Notes: generated by a model from the letters alone, not told the origin. A stretch of 64,000 bases of DNA from Takakia lepidozioides (GCA_030704615.1 CM060731.1:42782001-42846000), one strand, 5' to 3'; positions 22,688 to 34,428 are shown, counted from the first letter of the stretch. Numbers and translations are program-made.

Positions 22688-23278
22688 CTACAGGTGGCTC
22701 TCTCGAATCATCCTCAAGGTTTCAGGGGAGTACTCTCTAGGTGTATATGTCGGAGAATCTCCAGAGATGTATTCTGGAGAATCTGCAGGGACATATTCTG
22801 GAGAATCAACGGGGACATATTCTGGAGAATTTACAAGGATTGCATACTGAGGAGAGTGAGGACTGTATCCTGGAGAGGACGGAAGGACGGATCCCGGGTA
22901 CTGTTCACTATCTCCTATAGAAATGTCATTATCTGAATCAGACTGAAGATTACAGTCATCACTTTCATCTTTCTCTTCCTCTGTTTCCTCCGTTGTCTCC
23001 CGTCGAATAACTCCCTCGAACATTGATTCGTCAGTGCCCGAATTTATGAAGGTTCGCAAGTCAAAGCCCACATATGATATTTGATTCTCAGATCTCTTCT
23101 TGAAGGTTTTTGTTTTCGATAAAACCAGTGATTCGTCTTGGTTTTCTGCTTCGTTGATGCTTACTGGATTCTGTCTCCTTGGCCTCTTACAGATGTCGAC
23201 GACGGTCTCAGAACCATCTTTGGCCACCGTGTGCACTCCTACGCCCGTTCTTTTTATACTGACAGAACAAAAAATCAA
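22688..23278 (-). CDS. Protein with RNA polymerase II CTD-like SPEY octad repeats
   Basis: The 196-residue ORF has a basic N-terminal half (KRPRRQNPVS), an acidic middle (TTEETEEEKDESDD) and a C-terminal tail of Ser-Pro/Tyr-Pro repeats. The tail runs SPGYSPHSPQY, then NSPEYVPV, DSPEYVPA, DSPEYISG, DSPTYTPR and EYSPETLR, ending MIRESHL. The tail resembles the YSPTSPS heptads of the RPB1 CTD but is built on octads. No RPB1 catalytic sequence is present. It probably begins at a 3' splice site near 23,297 (ATGTAG) and belongs to the transcript starting at 23,966. The neighbouring FCP1-like genes belong to the CTD phosphatase fold, which makes a shared role attractive but unproven. No clear repeat-bearing copy survives in the right arm. 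Confidence 0.6.
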   Translation of the reverse strand: MIFCSVSIKRTGVGVHTVAKDGSETVVDICKRPRRQNPVSINEAENQDESLVLSKTKTFKKRSENQISYVGFDLRTFINSGTDESMFEGVIRRETTEETEEEKDESDDCNLQSDSDNDISIGDSEQYPGSVLPSSPGYSPHSPQYAILVNSPEYVPVDSPEYVPADSPEYISGDSPTYTPREYSPETLRMIRESHL

Positions 23279-23350
23279 CGCAGGGGAGGAACCTACATAA
23301 GTCTATCTCAATACATCCTTATGTTGTGCCTTGGCATAGTAACATGCAGG

Positions 23351-23374
23351 AACCTCCACTGGGCAGGCGAGGTT
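23351..23374. repeat. 24-bp element palindrome, copy 7
   Basis: AACCTCCACTG arm intact, right arm GGCGAGGTT. It is intronic, upstream of the CTD-like exon. Confidence 0.8.
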
Positions 23375-23946
23375 CGTGTGGTTTGTCGTGTCGGAGTTTA
23401 TGGAGGTCTACTAGAGGTCTAGTGGTCTACGGAGACTAGTCCACTAGAGTAGCCTAGCCCCGAAGGAAAACCCGTTATCAAATATCAAAAATTCGGAAAA
23501 ACAATCGCTAAAAACCATGATCCTAACCCGCCATAACCCTAATCCATAACCCTAATAATCCAACAACACCAGTAAACCAGGACCACAAACCCCCCATACC
23601 AACCACCATACAAACCACCAGCAGAGAAGCAGCAATGCATTGAAACACCTAAACAGCTTTAATCAATTCAAACTAATTGAAACAGCTTTGGAACCACATG
23701 AATTGAAAAGAGATGCTCCGCATCAGACAAGATAGCACACTCACGAAACATGACATGCAAGAATCAAATGGTGCTCTATAACCTCTGGAACGAAAGCGAG
23801 TGAGGAAGAGAAGCAAACCAACAGCGACGTGGGCGATGCTGACCAACAAAAGCAACAGCAAAACAAAAAGAAAAGCAAATCAACAAACAGAACAAAGAGA
23901 GAATGAGAGAATGACATCAAACCACATGCGTAAACGAGAACATTAC

Positions 23947-23966
23947 CTGCTAGATGCGTGAGCCAT
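23947..23966 (-). other. Probable short first coding exon of the left-arm minus transcript
   Basis: The minus strand has an ATG at 23,966 (ATGGCTCACGCATCTAGCAG) followed directly by GTAATG, a good donor. The right arm has the same arrangement at 32,425-32,409 (ATGGCCGGCACAAGCAG then GTACAAC). The conserved ATG-plus-donor pair supports a 17-20 nt first coding exon. Confidence 0.5.
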
Positions 23967-25335
23967 TTCGGTGCCTCTGTTGCTGACCTGAAACGCCTGA
24001 CCCTTAAGCTTCCACCGCTCCGCTCCGCTCTGCTTCCTTCCCGTCTCCTGTCTGCACTTGAATCCGCTGTTTGCTTCCTTTCCTCCACTGCACTCTCACG
24101 CTGCACTGAACTGCACACTCTCTTCTCTCAGCTCTCACGGCACCCTGCACAACACAGTCTCTGCTCTTCACGCTCTCCGCTCTTCAAAACTCTCTCTTTT
24201 CTAGCGCTACTCGGTCTTACCACTTCTGCAGCGCTTCCGCGTACACAATGGAGTGGTGAAAGGGTGGGCTGAACGACCACACCCCTTATATGGTGCCGTC
24301 GCGTCGGATCTGAACCATCGCGTCCTTTCGAAATCGAACGGTTGCGCGTGTTCCATCCAACATCCATGCAAATATCATCCAATTCATCCTTTCTATTCTA
24401 TCCATCCATTTTACGAATGACTAGATGAAATGAAAAAACAGATGAATGAACGAGAAAATATGACGTTAATGATCCCTTGCACATGATCATCAATTATAAC
24501 CCCGTGGGATATTTCCCACACCCCACACGTGACGATAAATGAAATGTACAAGTCAGATCATCTTGCGGCGTTTTGCCGCTGGGAATTATTGCTCCTAACC
24601 ATGTCTACATTCGGCGGATTAAGGGTTGGAATATTTCCTCTGTCACTCATTTACGCGTGCCGCATTCTCGGCCGAGTGTCATAGCTGCACCTTGTCATCG
24701 GCGTCAGGCCATCATCCACTTGGACAGCATTGAATGCGAAATGTGTACTGCTTTATAAGCACGAGTGCGAGACCATTGAACCACCGTTATCGGCCGTTAT
24801 CTTTCTGGCATCATAATTGTTACATAGGGATCTACCAGTAAATGACACTCTTTTCCGAAATCGGTCAAAAAGTGCACTCCTGCACCATCCAGAACCGTTC
24901 GATTGTGGCCATACCAGATATGAATGGCGACGGAAATCGATCCGGGAGACAATGTATCGCACTATCCCATTGGAGGAGTTCCAGCGGGCAACTTGGTTTC
25001 CACCTCTATATAAGGTCTGAGTGCAAATTGTTCAAACTTCTATCTCCATACCTCTCATTTGCAGATTGTGTTTCCCGCACCTCTCTGGTCATCTCCCACC
25101 TCACTTCCCATACTGCACCTCTCTGAGCATCCAGTACCTCTGCGGCCATCGCAGGTGTAACTCTCTGAATTTCCATAATCTCTCGTGTGAACTGCATTTT
25201 CACCCGTAGAAAATGTTAAGACATCTATGTGTTTTCTATACTCTACAGGAAAATCTACTTATTTGTCATCTGCATGTTTAGAAATTACAGTCCAATACTC
25301 TCCGATTTCTGTATTTCGTTATAGGCCAAGTCGTG

Positions 25336-25358
25336 GACCTCCACTGGACAGTCGCGTC
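25336..25358. repeat. 24-bp element palindrome, copy 8 (right arm degenerate)
   Basis: GACCTCCACTGGACAGTCG in the 5' region of the DUF7869-like gene. The homologue at 34,304 has the same degenerate right arm. Confidence 0.7.
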
Positions 25359-25455
25359 AATGCTCACATCCATCCGTCATTACAATTATTCATCCACGTA
25401 ACCATGTTCATCCACTAATATTCATCCGTCCGACTTTTCCATCTGTATCTCATCT

Positions 25456-25479
25456 AACCTCCACTGTACAGTGGAGGTT
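25456..25479. repeat. 24-bp element palindrome, copy 9 (fully symmetric)
   Basis: The only copy with a fully symmetric 24-bp sequence, since its centre is TA. It lies in the 5' region of the DUF7869-like gene and is conserved in place at 34,429. Confidence 0.93.
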
Positions 25480-25671
25480 ATATAATTAGACACAATCTTC
25501 AAATGACATGTTCCAGACCAAACAGCAATTCCATTTCTATTCTACTTCTCTGAAACGTTCATACGCGATGTATTTTCCTTTTATTGAATTGATTCATCTC
25601 TAAATATAGTCTTCACTCATACTGCTTATTACTGTCAGTAAGGTCGTCACGGAGGGGTTTCCAGTTTCTTG

Positions 25672-25695
25672 AACCTCGCGTGTGCAGTGGAGGTT
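25672..25695. repeat. 24-bp element palindrome, copy 10
   Basis: Left arm partly degenerate. It lies about 15 bp upstream of a probable acceptor (GATTTTAG). Confidence 0.8.
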
Positions 25696-25710
25696 CCGGT
25701 TATCATGATT

Positions 25711-28337
25711 TTAGAGACGGGTCAAAGAGTGTTTCTTACTCTTCCCGAGTCCTCATCTCCAGTAGCCACTAGGGACTGCCTTAATGTCTCCGGGGTTGGG
25801 ACCTGTCATGGACAACAATTATCTTTCTCAACCATTTCAGTGGTTCTCATCTCATGTGATGAAGCACACTTATTATGTCCTCTTCCTTATGGACATATGG
25901 ATGCTAACACCTTGAAGGAGGCCATTGGGACCCCGGTGATGTGGAATGTTGGCGAAGTTCTTGCGGAGAATAACGAGTATCAAGGAGGGCCTGACATGAA
26001 TCCTGATTTTATGCCGGAGACAATAGATACTGCCAAGAATTCTAACGACGACGAGGATGAATCAAACCACAGACCATCGAAGAGTTCCGGGAATCCGAGC
26101 GGAGGACTCGGAAGAAACAACTGGACGAGGTGATCCTCAATGACAAATTGGGAGAGAACGATGTTGGAGTTCTTGTCAGCAGAATACTTTCTGGAGGTTC
26201 TGGATCTTTGATGTCTCTTGTAAAATGGCCTTTAACAAAAACACGACTTTTGGAAAGTGGGAAACTACTCTCAAATGATCTGGAGAATTTTATTAGATCC
26301 TCTAACAGTATCTTGTACGAAGATCACGAGGCAGGTGTGAAGAAAGCGACGAATCGACATTTTACGAGAAAGAAGAGGGATCGAGATTTGGAACACTCCA
26401 AAAAAAGAATGAAGAATCTTACTCTGGAGGAAGTCCGGTCCGTGAGCAGCAAACCTTGCTGCAGACTTCACTGTTGTCAATATTTCGATTGGCGAAAAAC
26501 CTTGGCTATCCGTACTTTTTTTTGGGGTTCCACTTTCGATGAGAGGAGAGAACACGGATTGAATGTTTCGAAACGACTTCACATGGTGGAAGGGACCTCT
26601 CGCAGGGCATACGTTACGATTGAGGGTGTGGATGTATGTGAGACTGTTTGGTGGACAATTCATGGAATTGGCAGGTCCACATACATGGAGTACAAAAAGT
26701 TGAGTAAACAGGGTTGGTTGTCAAGTCTCCATGGGAACCATGGAGTGAAGAGGCCACGTCCAAGGACGCTTCAGGCAGAGGGTAACATTATGTCCATTGT
26801 CAACGGAAATACTGACCTCATGCCCCATAAGACAAGATGCATTGGGGAGGGAAGGAGGGATACTTGAGAGTCTTTACCACCTGAAATGAACTGGAAGTAA
26901 ATACGAGTCGAGTCCAATGAGGTATGAAATCTCCATTCTTCAATTTCTTTCCTGGAAGATTTTTCTGATTCTATGTGGATGATCCTCCCTTCGATTTTGT
27001 CTCTTTTGACTGTGGTTCTAGCTTCATGAACCTCCACTGTCCAGTGGACGTTCCTTTCCTGACCCTGCCTTATTGTAACAGACCAACAGACTTTTCGGGT
27101 TGGAAGGAGTCTCGCAGTCGGCTGTTAGCCGCATCCGGAGTCGGATATTTCCTAACGTGGAGGTTCGTAAAACTGGGAGTACATTTGCGAAGTGCACGGA
27201 GTGTGAGATGTTCAAGGACCTGATCAGAAAGTCTGTCAAGAGAAGTGTGGAACAGGTGACACACAAACGAGCGTTTGATAAACATTTGAGGCACCAAGAG
27301 TCGTGCAGAAGACTGTACCATAGCTGGAGGAATGAGTCTGTTATGATTCCGGAGGAGTTTCTCTGTATTATTCACGACAAAATGGATCATATGAAAACAG
27401 CTGTTCCAAGGCTACAGACTCCAAATAAGATGATTTTTGGATTGGGTCAGCTTCCAGTTTCACTAACGGGAATGGTCACGCATGGACACGGTGATGGAGC
27501 TTACGGTCAGTATTCTCTTGAGTTCTGGAAGGGAAATTCAAACTTTACAATTGGTTCTTTGGCACGTGGCCTGCGCCAGCTGGAGAAGCCAACCCGTCGC
27601 GAGTCCAGGAACATTTTTGATTACCGACTTCAAAACGAGTTCTTCGAATAACTTTTAAGAGGTAAATCGAGATGTTTGGATGCTCTTAAACCCTGCAGGT
27701 CGTAAGACAAATGTGGTGCTCGTCCACTTCCGAGAAGATTGTACTTGCAAATGGACAACTCTGCGAAGGACAATAAGAACAAATGGATGCTTGCTTTTCT
27801 ATCCCTCCTGACTGCCAAAGATGTTTTTGAAGAAATCCAGCTAGGGTTCCTAATGGTCGGACACACCCATGAGGACATCGACGGATTCTTCAGCTACCTT
27901 TCGAAGAAGCTAAAGGAATGAAGCACCTATATTCTTTCGGATTTGATGAGGTCTGTTATAACCTCGCAAGATCTGCAGTTCATTCCACAGATTATTCAGG
28001 AGGTTCCCGACTTCAAGAATTTTGTCAAGGGCTGTATTCTGGATGGCAAGGAGGTGTTGGTCGGGATTTCGGAGATGCACATCTTCCGGTTTTTTAAGGA
28101 TGCGGAGGGCTGGCCTGTCATGAAGTACAAGAAGTCCGCTACTGATGCGGATTGGCTTCCAACAAACATAGCGTGAAGATCTGGAAGTCCAATCCTGACG
28201 GGACTCCGAAGCTCCCAGAAGGAGACACAGTTGCCATTCCAAGGAGACCTATCTGGGGAGTCGGGGACGACTTCTCCGAAAAACAATCATTCATTAAGAA
28301 TGGAATAAGAAAATACAGGGATTTTTGGACGAAATGA
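25711..28337 (+). pseudogene. DUF7869-like transposase-like gene, left copy
   Basis: The gene resembles eukaryotic proteins annotated with DUF7869, which I recall as multicopy and transposon-like. Exons: GQRVFLTLPESSS; an exon after ACCATTTCAG (about 25,840) with DANTLKEAIGTPVMWN; a long exon with paired cysteines (SSKPCCRLHCCQYFDW) and GVDVCETVWWTIHGIGRSTY; an intron about 26,924-27,090 with a palindrome; then LPVSLTGMVTHGHGDGAY, QMDNSAKDNKNKWMLAF and VGHTHEDIDGFFS. The last two hold conserved acidic residues that could form an RNase H-like active site. In-frame stops at 26,865, about 26,899, 27,649 and about 27,703 make it a pseudogene. Confidence 0.7.
27029..27052. repeat. 24-bp element palindrome, copy 11
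   Basis: Right arm has one change (GGACG). It lies in the intron of the left DUF7869-like gene, 38 bp before the acceptor. The right-arm gene has a palindrome in the same intron. Confidence 0.85.
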
Positions 28338-28773
28338 ATGATGCTTGACGATCATTACAGAGGTCGAATGGAACAATACGACCAGTACAAGAGGGGATGT
28401 CCCTAAGGTAGCAAGCCTACAGCCGACAGTTGGAGCGTCTATTGTGGTTGCCTTCTCTGTTGCTTTTGGGTATGCAATATATGTTTTTGCGAGGTTTGGT
28501 CTTCTGTAGCTCTATTTGTGGTCATTTTGATTTCTAGAGGATATATGGAAAACTCAGATCGATTGTCTGTTCCAAGGTAAGTCATACTACCGGTGTCAGC
28601 CCCTGACAAATGAAGTTTTTGTCCCTTTGTGTTCCGCTCAAACTGAGCGCGGGGTCAATGGTCACAAAGCTACGGCAAACAAAGTCTTATGAGTACATTC
28701 TCTGGTCATTTTTCTTCAGTGAGGACATATGAGACGATATTCTGAAGGAGCTGCGGAAATTTCAGAGCGAACG

Positions 28774-28947
28774 AAAATCATTTGGATGGGCATCCATCCG
28801 TTGGCCCATCGAACGAATTTCGTTTCATCTCATATTACATAGGGAGCCGTCTTATAGTATGTGGAACATACTGGCCTGAAGTTTGAAAGCAAACAAAACT
28901 CATCTGGATGGGCAACCGTCCGTTGGGCCATTGAATGAATTTCGATT
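28774..28947. repeat. Diverged direct repeats of about 52 bp
   Basis: Two related units start at 28,774 and 28,895. Both share TGGATGGGC...CCGTTGG and GAATTTCG phrases. They lie between the LTO1 fragment and the LTR fragment. Origin is unknown. Confidence 0.5.
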
Positions 28948-29216
28948 TGTCGCGGCCCTTTGCCTTGAGGGCGGGGGGTCGGAACACAAGAGGGGCTGCC
29001 CCTGTGGTGGGGTAGTGACAACGTTAGGGGCTCATCACGGTCCATTGGGGCTGTGGTACCAAGTGGACCAAGACTCATCGTGACTCATCACAGGGAATTG
29101 AGGGTCTCGGTAATGGTTCACCATAAAATGACTTGGTGATTTGTGAAACCCCCGTCGACACCTACAGAAGTATATATAGGGAGTAGTAACCCCGAGAACA
29201 GTGCAAGCCCGTTGAG
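28948..29216 (+). repeat. Truncated LTR of the chromovirus family
   Basis: From TGTCGCGGCCCTTTGCC to GCAAGCCCGTTG the sequence matches, with changes and gaps, the reverse complement of LTR positions about 10,677-11,138. It is opposite in orientation to the full element and clearly older. Confidence 0.8.
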
Positions 29217-29490
29217 TGGCCCACACCTTTGAAGGTGTCACTGTCCCCTTCCCCTACTCTGGCTTCACGAAGTGATCAATCTTTGCTTGTTCCTACTCAA
29301 CATAACCTGCATAACAATGTGACTAGGTGATGTTGCAACTTCAGGTCTGATTCTATAAACATACTACCTCATTTGAAGCCAGAGGTTTGAACTGTTTCAG
29401 GTCCAAATGAGCTTTCTCTGGCAAAGCACCTAAGATCAATTGGGGCCAAAATGTATGGCGCTTTCTAGTGCTCACATTGTCGTGAGTAGA

Positions 29491-31999
29491 AGCATAAAAA
29501 TCTCTGTATTTCTTAATACCATTTTTTATGAATGACTGTTTTTCTGAGGAGTCGTCCCCGACTCCCCATATCGGTCTTCTTGGAACGGCATCTGGGTCTC
29601 CTTCAGGGAGATTTGGAGTCCCATTAGGATTGGACTTCCACATCTTAACGCTGGAGTTTGTAGGAAGCCACTCCGAATCAGTAGCTGACTTCTTGTACTT
29701 CATAACGGGGCAGCCATCCGCATCCTTAAAAAATCGAAACACGTGCATCTCTGAGATCCCGACCAAAGCCTCATTTCCATCATGAATACAACCCTTAACA
29801 AACTTCTTGAAGGAACCTCCTGTATGATTTGAGGAATGAATTGCATATCTTGGGAGATCATGAATGACCTCATCAAATCCGGAAGAATGTAGGTGTTGCG
29901 TTCTTTTAGCTTCTTTGAGTGATAGCTAAAGAATCCGTCAATATCCTCATGGGTGTGTCCGACCATGAGAAAACCAAGCTGGATCTCTTCAAAGACATCT
30001 TTGGCAGTGAGGAGGGATAGGAAAACAAGCATCCATCTGTTCTTATTGTCCTTGGAGGAGTTGTCCATCTGCAAATAAAGTCGTCTAGAAAGTGGTCGAG
30101 CACCACGTTTATCGTGCGGCCTGCAGGGTTTCAGAGCCTCCAAACATCTCGATTTACCTCTCATGAGCGTTTCAAAAAAATCATTTTGAACTTCAGTGTC
30201 GAAAATGTTCTTGGATTCCCGGCATGTCGGCTTTTCCAGTTGGCGCAGGCACCGAGCCAGTGACCCAATTGTGAAGTTTGAATTGTCTTTCCAGAACTCA
30301 AGGGAAAATTGAGCGTAAGCTCCATCTCCGTGTCCGTGCGTAACCATTCCTGTCAATGAGACAAGCAACTGACCCAATTCCGAGACCATCTTGTTCATCG
30401 TCTGTAGCCTCGGAATAGCTGTTTTCCTATGATCCATCTTATCATGAATAATACATAGGAACTCCTCCGGAACCATAACGGACTCATTCCTCCAACTATG
30501 GTACAGCCTTATGCATGACTCCTGATGCCTCAAGTGCAAATCAAGCGCCCGCTTATGTGCGTCCTGTTCGGAACTCCTCTTAATCGACTTCTTGATCAAG
30601 TCCTTGAACATCTCACATTCTGTGCACTTAGCAAAGGTGCTTCCTGTTTTCCGTATATGGCTTATAGCTGGCTGCGAGACTCCTTTCAAACCGAGCAATT
30701 TGTTTGTCTGCACCCCAACTCCCCAGTAATGTCAACGTCCACTGGACAGTGGAGGTTCTACAAAGTGGAAGAACAAGAAAGCATGATGGCATCAAAAAGA
30801 ATAAAATCATCCACAGTATTTTGAAAAACGAAAGGGGACAATGAATAAAAGTCACCTCGTTGGACTCATCTCGAATTCTCTTCCAATTCATTTCGGGTGG
30901 CAAAATTCTCAAAGTATCCCGATGTCCCTCTCCAATGCAACGTGTTTTGTGAGGCATAAGGTCAGTATTGGCATTGATAATGGACATAATGTTCCCCTCT
31001 ACCTGGAGTGTCCCTGGTCGCGGCTGCTTGACGCCACGATTTCCGTGGAAAGATGACAAACAACCCTCTTTATTGAGCTTTTTGTACTCCATGTACGTTG
31101 ACCTTCCAATTCCGTGTATTATCCACCACGCTTTCTCACAAACATCAACACCTTCTATCGTAACATACCACCTGTGCGATGACCCATCCATAATGTGAAG
31201 TCGTTTTGAAACATTCAATCCAAGTTCTCTTCTCTCATCGAATGACGAACCCCAAAATGCAGTATGAATTGCCAAGGTTTTTCTCCAATCAAAATACTGA
31301 CAGCACTGAAGCTTGCAACAAGGTTTGCTGCTCACCGACCTCACTTTATCCAAAGTAAGATTTTTCTTGCACTTTTTTGAGTCCTCCATATTGGATGGAT
31401 TCTTCTTCATAGTAAAAAGCATGTATGCTGCTTTCAATACGCCAGTACCATGGTCGTCATTCTCCATGTCACTGCATGATCATAGGAAACTTTCGAGATC
31501 AAAGGAGAGTATCCGGTCATTTTCAAGAAGTCTTGTTTTTGTTAACGGCCATTTCACAATCGACATCAGTGAACCGGACTCTCCAGAGATTGTTCTGGTG
31601 ACCAGAACCCCAACATTGTCCTCTCTGAGTTTGTCATTCAGAATGATCTCGTTAGGAATGCATGCCTGAATTCGGCCTTCGAACATGGCATTTCCGTCCT
31701 CCCCAAGAAGAAGACACTACAAGTTTCTCCAACAATCTCTCCCCAGACTTGCAGACAGATCCCCTTCAGTCTCACCGTTGGACGGAATATCATTGCTTTC
31801 AGTGCTTTGACATTGATAATCACTATCTTCTGTGATGGAATGACATCCTGGGTTTCTCGGGGATGCTGAATCCACAGTTTCATGCGTACGAACAAATGAC
31901 ACGTCCCACACAACTGGAGTCCCAATCGCCTCCTTCAATGTGTCAGCATTCATGTGTCGATAAGGCAAGGACAAGAGCCAAATGCGTCATCACAAAAGA
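29491..31999 (-). pseudogene. DUF7869-like transposase-like gene, right copy
   Basis: This is the better preserved copy, convergent with the left one. It shows DADTLKEAIGTP-type sequence after a TTTCAG acceptor near 31,999, SLMSIVKWPLTKTRLLEN, SSKPCCKLQCCQYFDW, GVDVCEKAWWIIHGIGRSTY, an intron about 30,705-30,840 with a palindrome, then ISHIRKTGSTFAKCTECEMF, MVTHGHGDGAYAQFS, QMDNSSKDNKNRWMLVF and VGHTHEDIDGFFSYHS. The last long ORF (30,713-29,700) is open for over 300 residues. Frameshifts near 31,475 and 29,815, and loss of the C-terminus at the captured LTO1 fragment, disable it. Its first exon appears to be the short ATG exon at 32,409-32,425. Confidence 0.72.
30734..30757. repeat. 24-bp element palindrome, copy 12
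   Basis: One change in the left arm (AACGTCCACTG). It lies in the intron of the right DUF7869-like gene, the same intron as copy 11. Confidence 0.88.
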
Positions 32000-33307
32000 T
32001 CAGGGTAACTGAAATGGTGAACAAACACAAGTGGTGTCCGTGGCAAGTTCCCTACAAACCATCGGTGAATTGAAAAACAACAGTGAAGCAATGACGCAGG
32101 AATGCACTGAAGCACAGAATGGAACAAGAGTGAAATGAATTGACAGAGAATGAAACAGGATTGAAGCAAACAACGAAGCAAACAATGAAACAGAAACCTA
32201 ATGTGCACTGAAGCACGGACTGAAGCACTAAAGACAGTGCAGTGCAACATAGAATGAAGCAGGATCCAAACGAATTGAATCTAGAACAGGCCACATGAAT
32301 CGAGAGCGGGCCAACACAAAACTGAGAACATGCCAACACATGAATTCAGAACAGGCCAACACAAAACATAAAACAGAAGATAAAAAGAGGGAGTTTTCAA
32401 TGTTGTACCTGCTTGTGCCGGCCATTTTGGTGCCCCTGCAACCACAGTCCTTCGTTTGATACTCTCTTACGCACCTCTGCCTGCCGGTAATTGCACTGTG
32501 CTCACGCCTCTACACTCGTCAATCTCCACTTGCCACTATCCGGTCTCTCTTTCGCGCTCTTCAAATTTCGCCTATTTCACTCTCTCACCGTTCACCCTCT
32601 CCTCTCTCTGCACTCGGCCAAGTCTGCTCTCTTTCTCTCCACGCTCCAGTGTCCAGTCGCTGCAAAACAAGCTCCAAAACTCTGCTCTTTCACGCTCTCC
32701 TCTCTCAACTGTTAAGCTCTCACTCGCGCAGCGCTTACGCGTAGAAAATGGGAAGCCCAAAGGCCGGGGTCAAAGAGCGCCCCCTTATAAGCGACCTTCA
32801 AGGATGATCTGAACCATCGCCTCCGTCCGAAATCGAACGGTCGCGCGGCCCAAATGGATGTTCTGCCCCATCCACGCAAACTAAAAGTTGAACTAATTTC
32901 ATCTGTGTGGATGGACAATATTAATATTGTTCCACGAATGCACACACGTTTGGACAGATGACTCGATAGACGAATGAAAAAAGGACGAAATGATTGTAAT
33001 GACGCCATTGGTCAGACTCTGCAACCCTCATGCTTACAAAAATCTTAAAATAGATTCGATGCCAACAAACCTTAACCCACGCCCCAAACGCACATGTGAC
33101 CACCCACGTGACATGGCTAGGCAGTCGTTTTGAACTCAATCTGCCAGAGGACACAACGCTATACCTACGGATTCGTCACATTGTATAATCATTGTCTCAT
33201 TATGAGCCGTCCACAATTACTTTCGGCTGTTAGCCGTCTGGCGTCAATATTCCCTGACAACACCCGCAAAGTGTCATGTGACATACGGCTTTAAGGATAG
33301 TAGATGG

Positions 33308-33392
33308 CCCCTCGTGTCGGGCATTCCTCGATTTAAGGTCCAGAGCCACAATAGGGACTGCCCATTTATCGAGGGATACCCGACACGAGGGG
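33308..33392. repeat. Hairpin-forming inverted repeat, 25-bp arms
   Basis: Arms 33,308-33,332 and 33,368-33,392 match at 23 of 25 positions (core CCCCTCGTGTCGGG) around a 35-bp loop. It has no counterpart in the left promoter region. Confidence 0.8.
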
Positions 33393-34303
33393 TCCATCCC
33401 TACATTAAACATGTGCAAGCAAGAAATGCACAGCAGAGCATTCCGCACACCTGTAATGCACCGCCCTCGCTGTCCAATGCAATGCGCCGGAATGAAATGC
33501 CCCGGCCTGCCCAAGTGTTTTATTCACTGTAACAGCACGATAAATATAAAGAGAACAATCTCAAAGTGCTTTATGGTTCACCTCCGGATTTCTCCTAGCT
33601 AATTATAATGATCAATTGTTAATGTGCAGTCCAGAATAAGTGGTGGCGATTAGCCGCCTGGCTTCATTTCTCCAGGCCACTTGTCAGAATCGACATCCTT
33701 CACATTTATTCCATAGTCTGCTGTTAGAGCCGCACGATTATGATGCTAGACTTGTAGTCTTACTAACGTACAAGTACGATAGAATTCAGTCTGATCGCGG
33801 CCGTTATCGTTTGCTCCATAATTAATGACAGGACAATGGCTGCTATCAATAAATGGAAAATTATGCACACTTTCAATGAAGTCGTGATTTGAAATAAGCC
33901 ATTCGATTCCGCCTTAATCCACGGTGGCCACAATCAATCCGGGAGAGAAAGCATACCACAGTGCCATTGGAGCGATTCCAAGATGAAAGTTACATGTCAC
34001 CTCTATATAACGTCCGACTCCACACAACACCAACTTCCCACTTTGAACCTCTCACTTGCTTCTTTTCTCTCACGCATCTCTCTAGACATCCTGCACCTCT
34101 CTGGACAATGTGTACCTCTTTGCTTGTCCTGCACCACTCTGCCCATAGGGTACTTCTGAAGCAGCCTCTGAGTCTCTCCCTGCTTCCTTAGTCTCAGGTG
34201 TCAACTGCACATTTCTCACGGAGGATAGTATGATACTCATTTTTTTGTGTACTCTCCATGTGCGCCAGCTAAACTTCCTTTTGTTTGTCTAAAGTTACTC
34301 CCA

Positions 34304-34327
34304 AACCTCCACTGGGCAGTCGCCACA
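34304..34327. repeat. 24-bp element palindrome, copy 13 (right arm degenerate)
   Basis: Positional homologue of copy 8. Confidence 0.7.
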
Positions 34328-34428
34328 TTAATATTCATCCATCCATAGAATCAATTTTTCATCTACAGAGGGCTTATTCATTATCCATTGTTCATCCATG
34401 TGGTTGATTTCATCAACATATATCATCC

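Larger units (their letters stand above)
23967..25671. promoter_or_regulatory. Bidirectional promoter region, left arm
   Basis: A minus-strand TATA box (CCATATAAGG, about 24,286-24,295) faces the CTD-like/ParB-like cluster. A plus-strand TATA box (CCTCTATATAAGGTC, about 25,003-25,017) faces the DUF7869-like gene. Between them lies a conserved block, ATCTGAACCATCGCGTCC with AAATCGAACGGT. Pyrimidine-rich CTCTC tracts flank both TATA boxes on their transcript sides. The region is homologous in the same orientation to 32,430-34,700. Confidence 0.6.
28387..29490 (+). pseudogene. Captured fragment of the host LTO1-like gene at the element centre
   Basis: The segment matches 2594-3240 in the left flank, including introns. 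Near its end it reads LSLAKHLRSIGAKMYGAF, then a stop, then CSHCRE. That keeps the MYGAF phrase lost from the flank copy, so it is not simply a copy of the flank as it is now. It sits exactly between the converging 3' ends of the two DUF7869-like genes and has removed the C-terminal codons of the right one. A second insertion (about 28,723-29,216) interrupts it. Confidence 0.75.

Noticed and set aside
22688-23278. RPB1 C-terminal fragment
   Set aside because: The SPEY octads recall the CTD, but nothing upstream resembles polymerase sequence and the ORF has its own basic and acidic regions.
23520-23565. Interstitial telomere repeat (CATAACCCTAAT words)
   Set aside because: Only two or three imperfect units, with a mirror-image set near 34,870. 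Too few for a telomeric array.
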